In this document: in pieces, positions 42,790 to 53,540 of the stretch
Numbering within the stretch: the stretch's first letter is position 1
Layout: each line of letters starts with the position of its first letter
DNA from: Rhododendron vialii
Taxonomy: Eukaryota > Streptophyta > Magnoliopsida > Ericales > Ericaceae
Length of the DNA: 64,000 bases
NCBI RefSeq assembly: GCF_030253575.1
Contig: NC_080569.1
Location: forward strand, 4,713,501 to 4,777,500
Direction: 5' to 3'
The notes under the pieces: generated by a model
Told to the model about the DNA's origin: nothing
Seen by the model: only the letters and a program-made list of their open reading frames with translations
The model's database searches: none
Made by a program: the position numbers and the translations under genes

Positions 42790-43470
42790 GAGGAGTAAGC
42801 GGCGGTGGCGGTTGCATCAAGAACGCAGTCTCAATTTTTCGGAACACATTATTTTTCGCGAGGAAAATTTGAAACTTTCTATGATTCAAGTTAGGATAGA
42901 AATTGGGTTAGTTACGATATTGAAGGGGAATTTTCTTCCCTCTCATAAATGCAAGCACCGGTGTAATCATAAACAGATTTTTGAAGAGTAGGAAGTTTCT
43001 TTGAATTAGCGGCTTGTTTGCTCTCTTATTCCTCGACCACCATACTAATATTTTTGATAGGTACTAATAATTCGAAAGCGTGTTTGCATTCTCCTATCCT
43101 CCGTACTCCTCCAAACTCAATTCCTCTATGGTAACCATCCCGAGCCCACTCCGGAAATCTGAACCTTTACTTTTGTAAATTACCAGTAGCTTGTACCTTG
43201 CTTACGGTAATTTTTATGCTTCAAAAGTTGAGCCGTCAATTTTGGGAAAAACAAAGCGGTCTTCCCGTATCAATTGATATTAAATTAAATTGATTTTTTA
43301 CATAGATAATTTTTAGTATTTAATACAAAAGGTACACAATTAACGGTTTTTTAAAATATAAGTTTGGGCCCGAGATGGGATATACAAAGGAGAGTTTGAA
43401 TTATAAGTGTAGGCTCTTGTCGCTTTATTTTACTACTTTGCTTATCTGATCAATGAATGTTTCTTTCTTG

Positions 43471-43600
43471 GGAAAATGATAGCCCAGGATGTATTTTGAT
43501 AATTAATACATGCCAAGGGCATGTTAAGAACATTTGTTAATATTGAAAATATCCTTGACGAGTATTAATTATCAAAACACGTCATTAACTGTCGTTTTCC
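43471..43600. mobile_element. Short foldback MITE, about 130 bp
   Basis: The left end GGAAAATGATAGCC and the complement of the right end GGAAAACGACAG align. The strongest part of the arms is ATTTTGATAATTAATAC, paired with GTATTAATTATCAAAAC. Downstream of CPN60, non-coding, target-site duplication not determined. Confidence 0.65.
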
Positions 43601-45605
43601 CATGTTTTTTTTCCTCTAAAAATTCGACATGCGCTCATATATGTCATATGGGGTCCTCTCTGGGTCTCCCAAAGGAAGTGGCGGATATTGTTCAGTGCAA
43701 TTGTGGCCTTTTTTTTGGATTCACTTTGATGTCAAAATTGTTCTTATTTTAAAACTTATGGCGATGGTTAAGCATGCCAAAAGTCATATATATATTGGGT
43801 TAATGTGTTATTAACTTATACGGGATGAACATGATTCGTAGCATTGTTGACATTCTTGATGAACGATTCTGATCATCTCAAGTTTGTCGGGACAAAGTCC
43901 ACGGAAATGGACTGAACAAGAGACTGTGTAGTCTTTTGGGAAATTAGGAAGGGATCCTATCCTATTCCAAACGAGAAAAGTACTGGACAAAACAGGAGCA
44001 ATTGCAAAAAGTTCCCCTTTTTTCCTCTCCTTTATTCGGCCCAACTATCCTCTTTACCTGGTGAACGAAGTGGACAGCCAAAAGCGCCATGATTTCAGGT
44101 ACAGGGGACTTACGATCCAAAAAAAAAGGAAAGAAAGAGGGAACATTTTTTTGTTTTCTTTTGACAATAGAGAGGGAACATTAAGAAAATTGATTTTTGC
44201 ACCAAGCTTTTTTCTTCTTTATACTATGTACACGAACTTTCGTCTGTATTTGATGTGAATATACAATATTGCCATTCGTGGGTGAAAGAGTGAACTTGTA
44301 AAAAAGTAATAGTGTAAATTCGCATAAATAAGGACAAGAAATGGAGTATAGATGTTAAAAAAAGAACGCTAAACTCATTGGTCAAGCGAGCCAACTCAAA
44401 AACGACAACTCAGCCTCCATTTGATGTCGTCATCCAATACCTATCCAACTTATAAACAATGCAACTAGTACTTGAAGTTTGTTATTCTTCTTATGCTACT
44501 ATATCCGAGTTGATGTTATAATATTTAATTCACATTGCTTATGTTAGTTACTAGTTTAATGCAAAATGAGTCATTTTCAACTATTCATTCCTTTCTACTT
44601 TTAGGCATTATGAGGTGAAAGCCTAATTAAGCATAGTTTGGTGGTCTACCTTGCATTAGTGAAGATAATCAATTTACTCTACCATGCCCTTTTTCACTAC
44701 AATAATTCTCTAGAGTCGACGTTGTTTGATGAATGAGAACATATGATGTCATGTGGTGTTATAGACGAGGATGTCCAAGGTGGGGGTAACAGAAAATCAT
44801 CTTTCGGACTTACTTTGTTGCGATCCCAAAAGTTTATGCACGTTCGAATCTGAATCCACTTTCGAGTCGATGAGGCCATCCAAACTGTTGCCCTACGTGC
44901 GTTACAGACAATAGTATATTGAACCCGACTGTATAGTATGGAATGATGATTATGACGTGGTGGCAACAAGTACATTCGAGTTTTCCTCGTCCTAAAACAT
45001 CGCAAGCTCTGCCATTGCAACGTTGCATGCTTATTTATGTACCGTATCCCATTTATAGATTCCATAATGTCTATTTTGGGGCGCACTATTGGGGAGTCGG
45101 TGGTGCGCGATTTAAGCATGGACGGCTAAAATTCGAATCTTAGCTTCGATCATATTAGTTCTAATCTGAATCGTCCATTGCTACAATGGACGAGCCGGAT
45201 CACGCACAACTCGCCAGTAATGCACGGCTGCAGTACTCCAAAGTACAAACTACAAAGACCATGTTTCCTCGAGATTTACCCATGTTTCCTCGACATTTAC
45301 CTAACCAACTGCAATTGGGACCCTACATTTTTCCATGATGGGCAGTTGGACCGCACCAGCTTGCTCCAATTATTGACTCAAAAATATTCAATTTCACAAC
45401 TGGAACTGGGAGTGGGGAGTGGGGATATCTGAGGACCAGGTGAGGCGACCATAACTTCTGATCAACCTTTTTTCTGTTGCCTTTTTAAATCTACTTTTGG
45501 TTCTTCACTACACATAATTTCCTGATTGAATTTATAGTGTGTACTTAGTTCATGAGCTAATGAGGGAGAAATCGCATGCGTGGATCCATTAAAGAATACA
45601 GCATA

Positions 45606-45834
45606 CGAGAAATTTTTCGGTGTCGGGTGTGTATCATGTCACCTGGCTGACGTGATACTTGAGCGGGCACATCCGAGCCATCCAAAAATGTATCGGACGG
45701 TTCAGATTTAAACACTCTCTCTTCTCTCATCCCCATAGTCTCTCTCCTCTTTCTCTCTCCAAAACTGAAATAGACGGCCTGAACGCACCCTGTAGACACC
45801 ACGTGGTATCCACTCAGCACTGAAAAATTTCTCG
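45606..45834. mobile_element. TIR element with 7-bp target duplication, copy 1, upstream of PIF1
   Basis: A 229-bp element with ends CGAGAAATTTTTCGGTG (left) and CGAGAAATTTTTCAGTG (complement of the right), flanked by the perfect 7-bp direct repeat CAGCATA (45599-45605 and 45835-45841). It contains a CACGTG G-box at 45800-45805. The interior has a CT-rich patch. It is related to the copy at 49849-50038. Seven-base duplications are uncommon among plant DNA transposons (hAT 8, Mutator about 9), so the superfamily is left open. Confidence 0.8.
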
Positions 45835-47916
45835 CAGCATAGGCATGGGTAGGTCACACAAATTATGGCATATCCCCCAAGGGATTTGCGTGGGGTCTGG
45901 GCCGCCTAAGACTTAGGGATTTACTTCCTTCTATGGTATCATGTTCGATTATTTTTACTAGCAAATCTTGAAAGCACTTCACGTGTAAGCGTACGTGGCT
46001 GTGAGAGGTGACTTTAGGTAAGGGTTTAAAAGAACCAAGTTGCTCGAGGCTCGGCTCGTCTAGTAATCGAACCGAGCTCGACACTCTAAAGCCCGTTTGC
46101 ACCTTTAGTTATAGAGATGAGTCTAAGGTGCGTGTAAGCTGGCCTCAGACATCTTGGATTTAAAAAAAAAGAAGCCATGACAGCCTAACCAAATGACCTT
46201 TAATGTGTAGCTAGTATTCCCTTTCAATTTCTTCTTATTATTTTTTTAATAATTGAGTGTTTGGTTCAATTTACACGCACATGATAAACCTTTAGTTGAC
46301 AGAGTAGACAAATTTTCAATGGCCCACAAAGATTTGTTTTTGCTAGTGGTAGAATTGAACGTGCTAACTCAGGATTTAGTAGTACGGAGCATTATTTTAC
46401 ACTGGCCGCATGTTGTCTTTTTGTACTTTTAACTTCTTTACTTACTTAACAAGGCAAACGGTAATTTGTTGAGAGCTGTAAAAAGTAATCCCACTTTTCT
46501 TACCCTCGATTAAAAATTTCAGGGACAAGACAATCAAGTCATGTACAACTAGTTTTCTATTTCAAGTAATCCCCTTTCGTACACAAAAGGCCATGATATA
46601 CTATAGACAAATTTTTTTTTTCTCCCGACGGTCGAGTTGTTCTGACTAGCTTGATGCACGTCAATTAATTTTCTCTCCGGTCTTATCAAAAGCATGCTAT
46701 GTACGCCGGAACTATGAATTAATTCATCAAAAAATCACTTTCTTTCGGTTTAACCTCATCGAGCAAACCCACTAATTAAATGGACTAACCTTCCGGTTAT
46801 AATATAGACAAACTTAAAATTGTCAATTTAGACTCAAGTTAAAACAATGGGAGTGATTTTCACACTCCTTCTTTTGATATCTATATATTCTCGACGAGTT
46901 CTACACTCCTTGTTTTGTTTTTTTTAGTGTCGATAATGCATGTAATTTTTTTGGTTTTTTTGTTAAAAGACCAAAACGAGAGTGTGAATATAAGAGAAAG
47001 AGTGTGAAAATCATTCCTCTAAAACAATTTACCATATACCAAACCACTACATTCCTTCTTATAGAAAAACTTATTTACGGATCTTTCCGTGTATTCGGGT
47101 TCACTGAGCCAAATCGCCTATGTCTAAAGTATATTGGACGGTCCAGATTCAAAAAAAACTATTCGTGCGAGGAGTTAAACATTTCAGCGAATAATTTTTT
47201 TAAAATTCGAACCGTCCCATGCCAAAACGAATGGCTGTGATTGTTCACGAAGTTTCCGTGTAAAAGTTTCTCTCTCCTTCTTAATCAGTAAATACTTGTC
47301 GTACTTGCCAAATTCGTCTGAACGTACTGTGTCTGTGATTAGGGGCAGGGTTCCAATAAAAATGGCGGTGTGGCCACTGTGTTTGTGTACTTTGATGAAA
47401 TTAGTTGGAACTGTAACTAACTGGGGACAAATAAAACTCATTTCGAAATGGTTGAAATTCATTTTAATATGTGTGACTCAATTATCAAAATAATTTTTAA
47501 ATAATAATAATTATTTTTAAAATGCTTTCGAGATAAATTTTCTTTCTATCTAACATTTCTCTCCACATTTGCATCTGCTGCGTACCTTCAATTTTCATTT
47601 CGTCTTTTTGCTGTAACATCCCCCTCATTCACACTCCAGTCCAGAGAGGAGAGAGAGAGGGAGAGAGATATGACCTTATCCTACCACGAAAGACAAACGA
47701 CGAGCAAATACAAAAACCTCAACCGCAATTCCTCATAAACAAATTTCCATTTGCCATCATCTCCTGTCAACAGTAACACAGACGAGCGAGACTCGACTTA
47801 CCAGAGAGAGAGAGAGAGAGTGAGTGAGAGCAGCAGTAGCAGAAAGAGGAGAAGCAGCAGCTCTAGCTCCCATTTTTGGAATTAAAGCTATAAAATCACC
47901 TGAAATTCATAATCGT

Positions 47917-48159
47917 GTAAGCTTGAGCCCTAAAAAACGTCTTTTATTGTGATTTGATAGTTCATTGAGTTTTTCTTTTGGTAAGTTAAGGTTGGAAAAT
48001 TTTGGAACATTTCTCGATTTGTGCATGTGTTATCCTTGCACGCACGGGGTCATACTAATCTTCTCCGTATCGTTCCAATTTTATCGAATCATCGAATGTC
48101 CCCACCGGGACGTCCTCGAGTTATATTGACAATCAAATATTCCTTTCTCTCTATTGCAG
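47917..48159 (+). other. Probable 5' UTR intron of PIF1
   Basis: A good donor (CGT|GTAAGC at 47917) and a pyrimidine-preceded acceptor (TTTCTCTCTATTGCAG, ending 48159) bracket 243 bp. The acceptor is only 7 bp before the ATG at 48167. Leader introns are common in this gene class. The U6-like copy lies inside it, antisense. Without transcript data the intron is inferred from signals only. Confidence 0.55.
47996..48111 (-). ncRNA. U6 snRNA-like sequence (probable pseudogene), antisense in PIF1 leader intron
   Basis: Read on the minus strand from 48111, the sequence starts GTCCCGGTGGGGACATTCGA (the 5' stem-loop of U6). It continues with GATAAAATTGGAACGATACG, GAGAAGATTAGTATGACCCC, GTGCAAGGATAACACATGCA and CAAATCGAGAAATGTTCCAA, ending AAATTTT. 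The order and spacing match plant U6 almost end to end. Departures from the canonical sequence are telling: the ACAGAGA box reads ACGGAGA, the catalytic AGC triad reads AGT, there is an 8-bp insertion after the 5' stem-loop, and several further substitutions. No clear USE (TCCCACATCG-like) or correctly spaced TATA is visible upstream. A decayed, non-functional copy is the best reading. Confidence 0.85.
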
Positions 48160-48166
48160 AGAGACA

Positions 48167-51100
48167 ATGAATTACTGCGTTCCAGATTTCGACATGGACG
48201 AAGAGTACTACTCCATCCCGATTTCAACTTCAACCAGGCCAAAGAAGTTGCCAGTGTAAACCACCTATCCACTCTTCTCTTCTCTTCCCCTCCACGCACT
48301 CTTTCATTTCTATCTACAGACTTTTGTGTTTCTCGTGAACAGAGTTGATCAGGATGAGATCATGGAGCTACTTTGGGAAAACGGTCAAATAGTTATGCAA
48401 AGCCAAAGCCAAAGATCTTTCCCCAAGAGGCCTCTAATCGAAAACGGCGCCGTTATGTCACTCGACCGGAGAGAGATCCGATCATCGCACCCTATCGAAT
48501 CAGGATTAAATAACGATCAGCTCTTTGCGCAAGAGGATGAGATGGCTTTCTGGTTACACCACTACCCTCCCATCGAGGCTGCCGACTTGTATTCCGACGT
48601 GATCGATCCTGCTCCCCCTCGCACCGCCCCAAATCAAGACGTGCGAATCCCGCCGCCTTCTACGGCGGCGCCGATGTCTCAGCCGAGGCGTAGCGATGCG
48701 GAGGAATCGGAGGCGGTTCAGAGTTCCGTTCACTTCTCGACGGCTAAGGCGAGGGCGGTAGAGCAAGGGCCGTCGGGTTCGAACGAGGCAGTGAGGGAGT
48801 CGACGGTGGTGGACTCATGCGAGACGCCGCGTGCGGCGCCGGAATCTGTGGCTTCGCGTGTCGCCGGGAGTACGTTCGAAGTCTCAGGAGGATTCGCGGG
48901 TTTGTGTGTGGCTGCTGAAGGTGGAAGCAGAGATACGGGGACGTACGAGCTGACGTCGTCTTCCGGCGGCAGTGCAAGCTTGGAACTGGTGCAGAAGCCG
49001 CCAGTGACGGCGGGGGACCAGAAGCGAAAGGAACGGGAAGCCGACGACGACATTGAGTCTCCGGGCGAGGTGAGTAAAATTGTTTGTTCCGTTCTATCGT
49101 GCGCGGGTGTTTTTTTTACGTCGTCTATTGGTGCATGTTAGCTCCCCTTCTTTTTTGCCGTACACGTGGCATTGGATGGCGACTGTTGTAATTGTTGTTA
49201 TCGTGCCACGTGTATGGATGGCATGCCACATGTAACATGTTCCTACCTAGATAAGTGCATCTCTATTGGAGTATGGACCAGTGGCCGACCTTACCAGTTA
49301 CTCTCCGTCTCAATTTGTTTCGCCTATTTTGACTTTTACATAATTTAATAAAAGATCATAATTGCATTGATTTTGTATTAATTTTACTATTTTATCCCTT
49401 TGTAATTTATGATTTTTTGTCAACTTTCTTGTCATGTTATTAATTTGCTCTACTTTTCTTTTAAATCAAGTTCAAAATTTGAATTTGGAAGGGTAGTACG
49501 GTAATATAGACATCCAAAATTAGAAAGTTTTGAAACAAGTACTTCCTCCGTCCCAAATTGTTTGTCCGGTCCGCAGAACGGGGACTAAAAAATAATGCAT
49601 TTCTCTCAAGAAAAAATTCAAATTTTTTTCATAAATTAAAAGAACTCATCGATATCTAGTAAATTGTTAAAAAAACTTTTAATTTTTCTTGCAAAAATTG
49701 TATTATTTTTACGTTCTTGTTTTGCGGACCGGACAAACATTATGGGACGTATGGGACGGAGGGAGTACATCATTTTGGGACATCCAAAAAGGAATAAGGG
49801 CATAACAAAGTGGGATGAAGGGAGCACCACATATGGAGTTTGAGTACATGAGAAATTTTGGGTGCCGTGTGGTACCCGTAAGCGATCCGGACCGTCTAAA
49901 CATTGTGGTACACATTTTAGAGAGAGAAAAAGGGTAGAGAGGGGGAATAAATCTGGACCGTTCGATCACTGCTTGGACGGTCCGGGTTGCCGATAGGTAC
50001 CGCCACGTAGTACTCACCCGGCACCCAAAAACTTCTTGGAGTACGGAGTACCAACCCCAAATCTATGGAGTAATTATTCAGTGTTTTTGTGGCGGGTCCA
50101 GCTCCTCTCCAATCACTGAAGAAAACAATCTAATTCCGGCGATCCCACTTCAATGGTCGTTGTTCGAGACCGTTCATGTGTTAATGCTCGTTGAGAATGT
50201 CAAGTATACCAAAACCGTTCTGGATTTGGGGTTGGTACATCCATAGTTATTTAGTAATTTTGTGGCACCGTCACATGGTTTCCCAATACCGTTCTGAATT
50301 TGGGGTCGGTATTCCATACTTCGCCACTGTTAACGCACATCCTAACATGCCTATAGAAGATGCTGGCTGTAAAATGCTTCCGAACTCCATACTTGAATTG
50401 ATAATAGCATTTAACAACTGAAGGAATTCTTGTGGTCAACTGTCATTTTCCACTGCATCCATCTGTTTGAACTGCCACTCTGGATGATATCTGTGCATTT
50501 TACAAGTCTTGGTTGATTCGAGGTGTTAGTGTTGACAAGCATGATTCCATAATTAATCAAGTAGCCTCTCCTATAAGGGATGCGAATTCATATTGATTTG
50601 AGAGAGTGGTTTGAACCTGAGAAAACAATGGACATTAATCTTTGGGGAGGGATAATCATGTTGCCTTCTCGTTGATGTTAGGCTGTGTTTGATCTGTGGT
50701 GTTATAAATTGGAGAAGGCACTAGGCATAAACTGCCACAAAGAAGAGAAATCTCAACTAGAAGCTTACGAAAAAATAGTGTAACGCTGAAGTACCTTTTC
50801 CCCCTTGAGAATAAATGCTTGCCCGTTAACCACGACTAACTATTCATTATCGATTTGTTTTTTAAATATCATTCATTGTGCTGCTTATCTTTTGAGTTGA
50901 CATATCCAGTACCTTCTTTGTGTCCTCTTAATCTGATTTGGCTCATTCTGAAGTTCTGGTGCTCTTCTACCACTGCAGGATGTGGAGTTTGAGTCTCCTG
51001 ATGCAAAGAAACAAATTCGTGGATCAACACCTGCAAAAAAGTCTCGTGCTGCTGAGGTCCACAATCTCTCAGAGAGGGTGGGTATGCTCGTATACAGATG

Positions 51101-53167
51101 TGGTTGCCGCCATTCTGTTTCTATGTGGTTCTTTCTTCCTGATGGGTCTAATGTTGAATGTGATGCAGAGGCGTCGAGATAGGATAAATGAAAAAATGAG
51201 GGCTTTACAGGAACTCATACCTCGTTGCAACAAGGTTGTCATATTGCATCTTATTGAATCCAAGTGACGCTTATAATTATGGCGGGACTAATTCCTTAGT
51301 TAGAGGCACCTTGACTATTTCTGACATTGTTTCCACGTGCAAATGGCAGTCAGACAAAGCTTCTATGTTGGATGAGGCTATTGAGTACTTGAAATCACTC
51401 CAACTGCAAGTGCAGGTATTTGCTACATTTTGTTCTTATCTGTCTCATGATTCGATACTACTTTTTACTTGTTCCTCTACAATTTAAATCTTAAAGAAGG
51501 CTGGTACAAAAACTATATTGTTGATACGATGGTGGCAGTATCTACTCACACAAGGTAGGCAGAGATACACTCGTTTTCGATGGGGTTTTACATGTTCAGG
51601 TGCTCTCATTCTTCAACTAGAACAGAAAGTCAGAAACGAATAAACTAATTTTAATCCGCTTAATGTACATTGAAGTTTCCATAAGTAACCAGCTTCTCTG
51701 TTGATTGAACCATTACAATTTGTGCAGTCACAAGATACTCCTCTGGGTCAAATGCAAGATTGAAATGTTAAGTTATACCATTTGTTTTGATAGCGTATTT
51801 CAAATTGGCAATCTTATATTCTGGTGGTGATTTAACTGGCCCAAAAAGGCACCTGCCTACGATTCAAGTCCCAGAGCTGTATTTTGGTTGGTAGAGAAAC
51901 AATAATTTTCTACAACATCATTAGGACAATGCCAAGTCCATTTTTTGGCCTTCTGACCATCAATCGTTGGTTATATCACGAATACGTATGTACAATATAC
52001 TATGAATGTATATACTGTGTAAATGAGCCAGGAGTGTGCATCATGTTTGCCAGGGGGAAGTTTTCGGAGGTTTCATAGGAAAATGACTTTTAGCTGCCCA
52101 AAGGACTCATCTGGAATCATGCAACTGGCTATTTGAGAAAGCTTTTGTTTGCAATGTAGTGTGTAGATCAGTCGCATTCTACTAGTAGACTCCCTTCCAG
52201 GTTATATTAGAATTCGTACATGCATATTGGCAAGCATTTTTGGATTTCATGCTTGTATTTGTGCATTTGCATTTCTAACTCTGGTCTAATAGGATTGTTG
52301 CACGCCTCCTACCCCATTATATTAAAATAGTAAACTTTTCAGCTCATATTAATTGTGAAGAAACCTAGTTTGTCATCAATTTTTGCAGATGATGTCAATG
52401 GGTTGCAGCATGGTTCCCATGATGTTTCCCGGCGTTCAGCAATACATGCCGCCAATGGGTATGGCAATGGGGATGGGAATGGGAATGGAGATGGGCATGA
52501 GCCGACCGATGTTGCCGTTTCCATCTGTTTTGGCCGGTTCAGCCTTGCCCACCCCAGCTGCAGCAGCTCTTACGGGTCCCAAGTTTCCTGTGCCTGCGTT
52601 TCACATGCCTTCTGTTCCTTTACCCAGTCCATCTAACCAGTCAGATCCCGTTCTAAAGTCACTCAGTCCCCAGAATCGTAACCAGCCACAAATGATGAAC
52701 TTTCCTGGTTCTTATCATCAATATCTTGGTCTCCACCACACACAACTGCCACTGCCCCAGGTTCGTTTGAAATCAACTTTCCTGTCAAGTGTCAATTGGA
52801 ACTGGAATATGCTGATACCAGATCTAAAGTTCAACCTTTCAAAGGAAAATTTCTTCTGTTATTCCCAGTTGTTGCCAAGGCTATTAAATTCATGGTGCAG
52901 CTTCATTACAGTTGTACTTATTATCTTTTTTGCATATACGTCGTCCGATCCCGGGGAATTTCAACTATCGTTGGTTAGATGGTAGCACTATTTAGGGGAA
53001 AAACTTTGATTTTGCCAGCTTGATTGAAAGTCCAACCTCGCTTTGCATTTGGAACATCGCCGGCAACCTAAATTTTTTATCAACTGACTTTGTTGTATAA
53101 TGTTCTACAGAATCAAGCAATGATGCAGCCAAGTACCACTAAGCCGAGTACCAGCAGGGGAGGTTGA
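48167..53167 (+). CDS. PIF1: PIF1/PIL5-like phytochrome-interacting bHLH transcription factor, 491 aa
   Basis: Exons: 48167-48255, 48343-49069, 50979-51077, 51169-51234, 51350-51415, 52389-52760, 53111-53167; phases close (1476 nt). The N-terminus [14 protein letters not shown] is like PIF1/PIL5. The active-phytochrome-binding (APB) motif [10 protein letters not shown] is at residues 38-47. A low-complexity Ser/Glu/Pro region follows, then a nuclear-type basic bHLH at about 294-349: [20 protein letters not shown] ... [26 protein letters not shown]. The G-box-reading H-E-R triad is H300, E304, R308. The C-terminus is Met/Gly/Pro-rich. PIFs bind G-boxes as dimers and repress light responses (for PIF1: seed germination, chlorophyll synthesis) until phytochrome triggers their degradation. 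The first intron donor was set at 48256 because it restores the frame into exon 2. PIF1 rather than PIF4/5 is inferred from the N-terminus. Confidence 0.93.
49161..49214. promoter_or_regulatory. Inverted pair of G-boxes in PIF1 intron 2
   Basis: TACACGTGGC (49161-49170) and its exact reverse complement GCCACGTGTA (49205-49214) lie 34 bp apart. Each contains CACGTG, the core PIF-binding G-box. A CACATG E-box follows at about 49226. The position is 92 bp into the 1.9 kb intron after exon 2. Binding is not shown; this is a motif observation. Confidence 0.6.
49299..49828. mobile_element. Older Stowaway-like copy interrupted by the MITE at 49542-49765
   Basis: The left end TACTCTCCGTCTCAATTTGT matches the Stowaway terminus pattern. 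The sequence after the inner MITE continues to GGGACATCCAAAAAGGAATA ... GTGGGATGAAGGGAGCA, whose complement (CTCCCTTCATCCCACTTTG) is a second Stowaway-type end. Together they look like one diverged element split by the younger one. The arms are more diverged than those of the inner element, so boundaries are approximate. Confidence 0.55.
49542..49765. mobile_element. Stowaway MITE in PIF1 intron 2
   Basis: The left end is CTTCCTCCGTCCCAAATTG and the right end ATGGGACGGAGGGAG, with TA at 49540-49541 and 49766-49767. The inner arms also pair (TGTTTGTCCGGTCCGC with GCGGACCGGACAAACA). Length 224 bp. It appears inserted into an older Stowaway copy (see 49299-49828). Confidence 0.9.
49849..50038. 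mobile_element. TIR element with 7-bp target duplication, copy 2, in PIF1 intron 2
   Basis: The left end TGAGAAATTTTGGGTGCCG and the complement of the right end CAAGAAGTTTTTGGGTGCCG pair well, and the ends match those of the element at 45606-45834. Flanking 7-bp repeats are GAGTACA (49842-49848) and GAGTACG (50039-50045), one mismatch. Inner arms share GGACCGT/ACGGTCC motifs. Length 190 bp, non-coding. Confidence 0.75.
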
Positions 53168-53190
53168 GAATCACGAGAACCTCCAACTTG

Positions 53191-53271
53191 GTATGTTGGT
53201 AACCCGTGTTCTATTTGATAGACATTGATTACATATGCAAGTCGCATATTGTTGGCTACCGCCTACCGGAA

Positions 53272-53308
<37 letters not shown>

Positions 53309-53540
53309 GTTAAATGAAGGACAATGGCACAAGCCGGGTTACCCATTTCAGGACTTGTTTTGAATGTCTTCAACTTGTGTGGATATTGCCTGAAAAGCAA
53401 CGTATTTAGTTTATATAATCATTAGGATCCCTGCACAGCCAAAGAGTCCCAAGGTTCTACATCCCGTGCAATTGTTCGTTTTACAAACTTCTACTAACTT
53501 AGAACAGAGTAATAATCTTGAAATTATTTTTCTATTGCAG
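53191..53540 (+). other. Probable 3' UTR intron of PIF1
   Basis: Donor CTTG|GTATGT at 53191 and acceptor TTTTTCTATTGCAG ending at 53540 fit a 350-bp intron 23 nt after the stop codon at 53165-53167. It contains a (TC)n microsatellite at about 53274-53305. With less than 50 nt between stop and junction, nonsense-mediated decay would not be expected. Inferred from splice signals only. Confidence 0.45.

Larger units (their letters stand above)
42790..48166. other. Intergenic region between CPN60 and PIF1, including PIF1 upstream DNA
   Basis: The first ~250 bp is the CPN60 3' UTR. The remainder is AT-rich and has two small TIR elements (43471-43600, 45606-45834) and a weak inverted repeat at about 47062-47266 (GAAAAACTTATTTACGG against GAGAAACTTTTACACGG). 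From about 47640 a GA-rich sequence with (GA)n at 47803-47820 is probably the transcribed leader of PIF1. CACGTG G-boxes occur at 45800-45805 and 45980-45985. No protein gene supported. Confidence 0.55.

Noticed and set aside
48554..49053. Minus-strand open frames opposite PIF1 exon 2
   Set aside because: Antisense shadows of a GC-richer coding exon; no family similarity.
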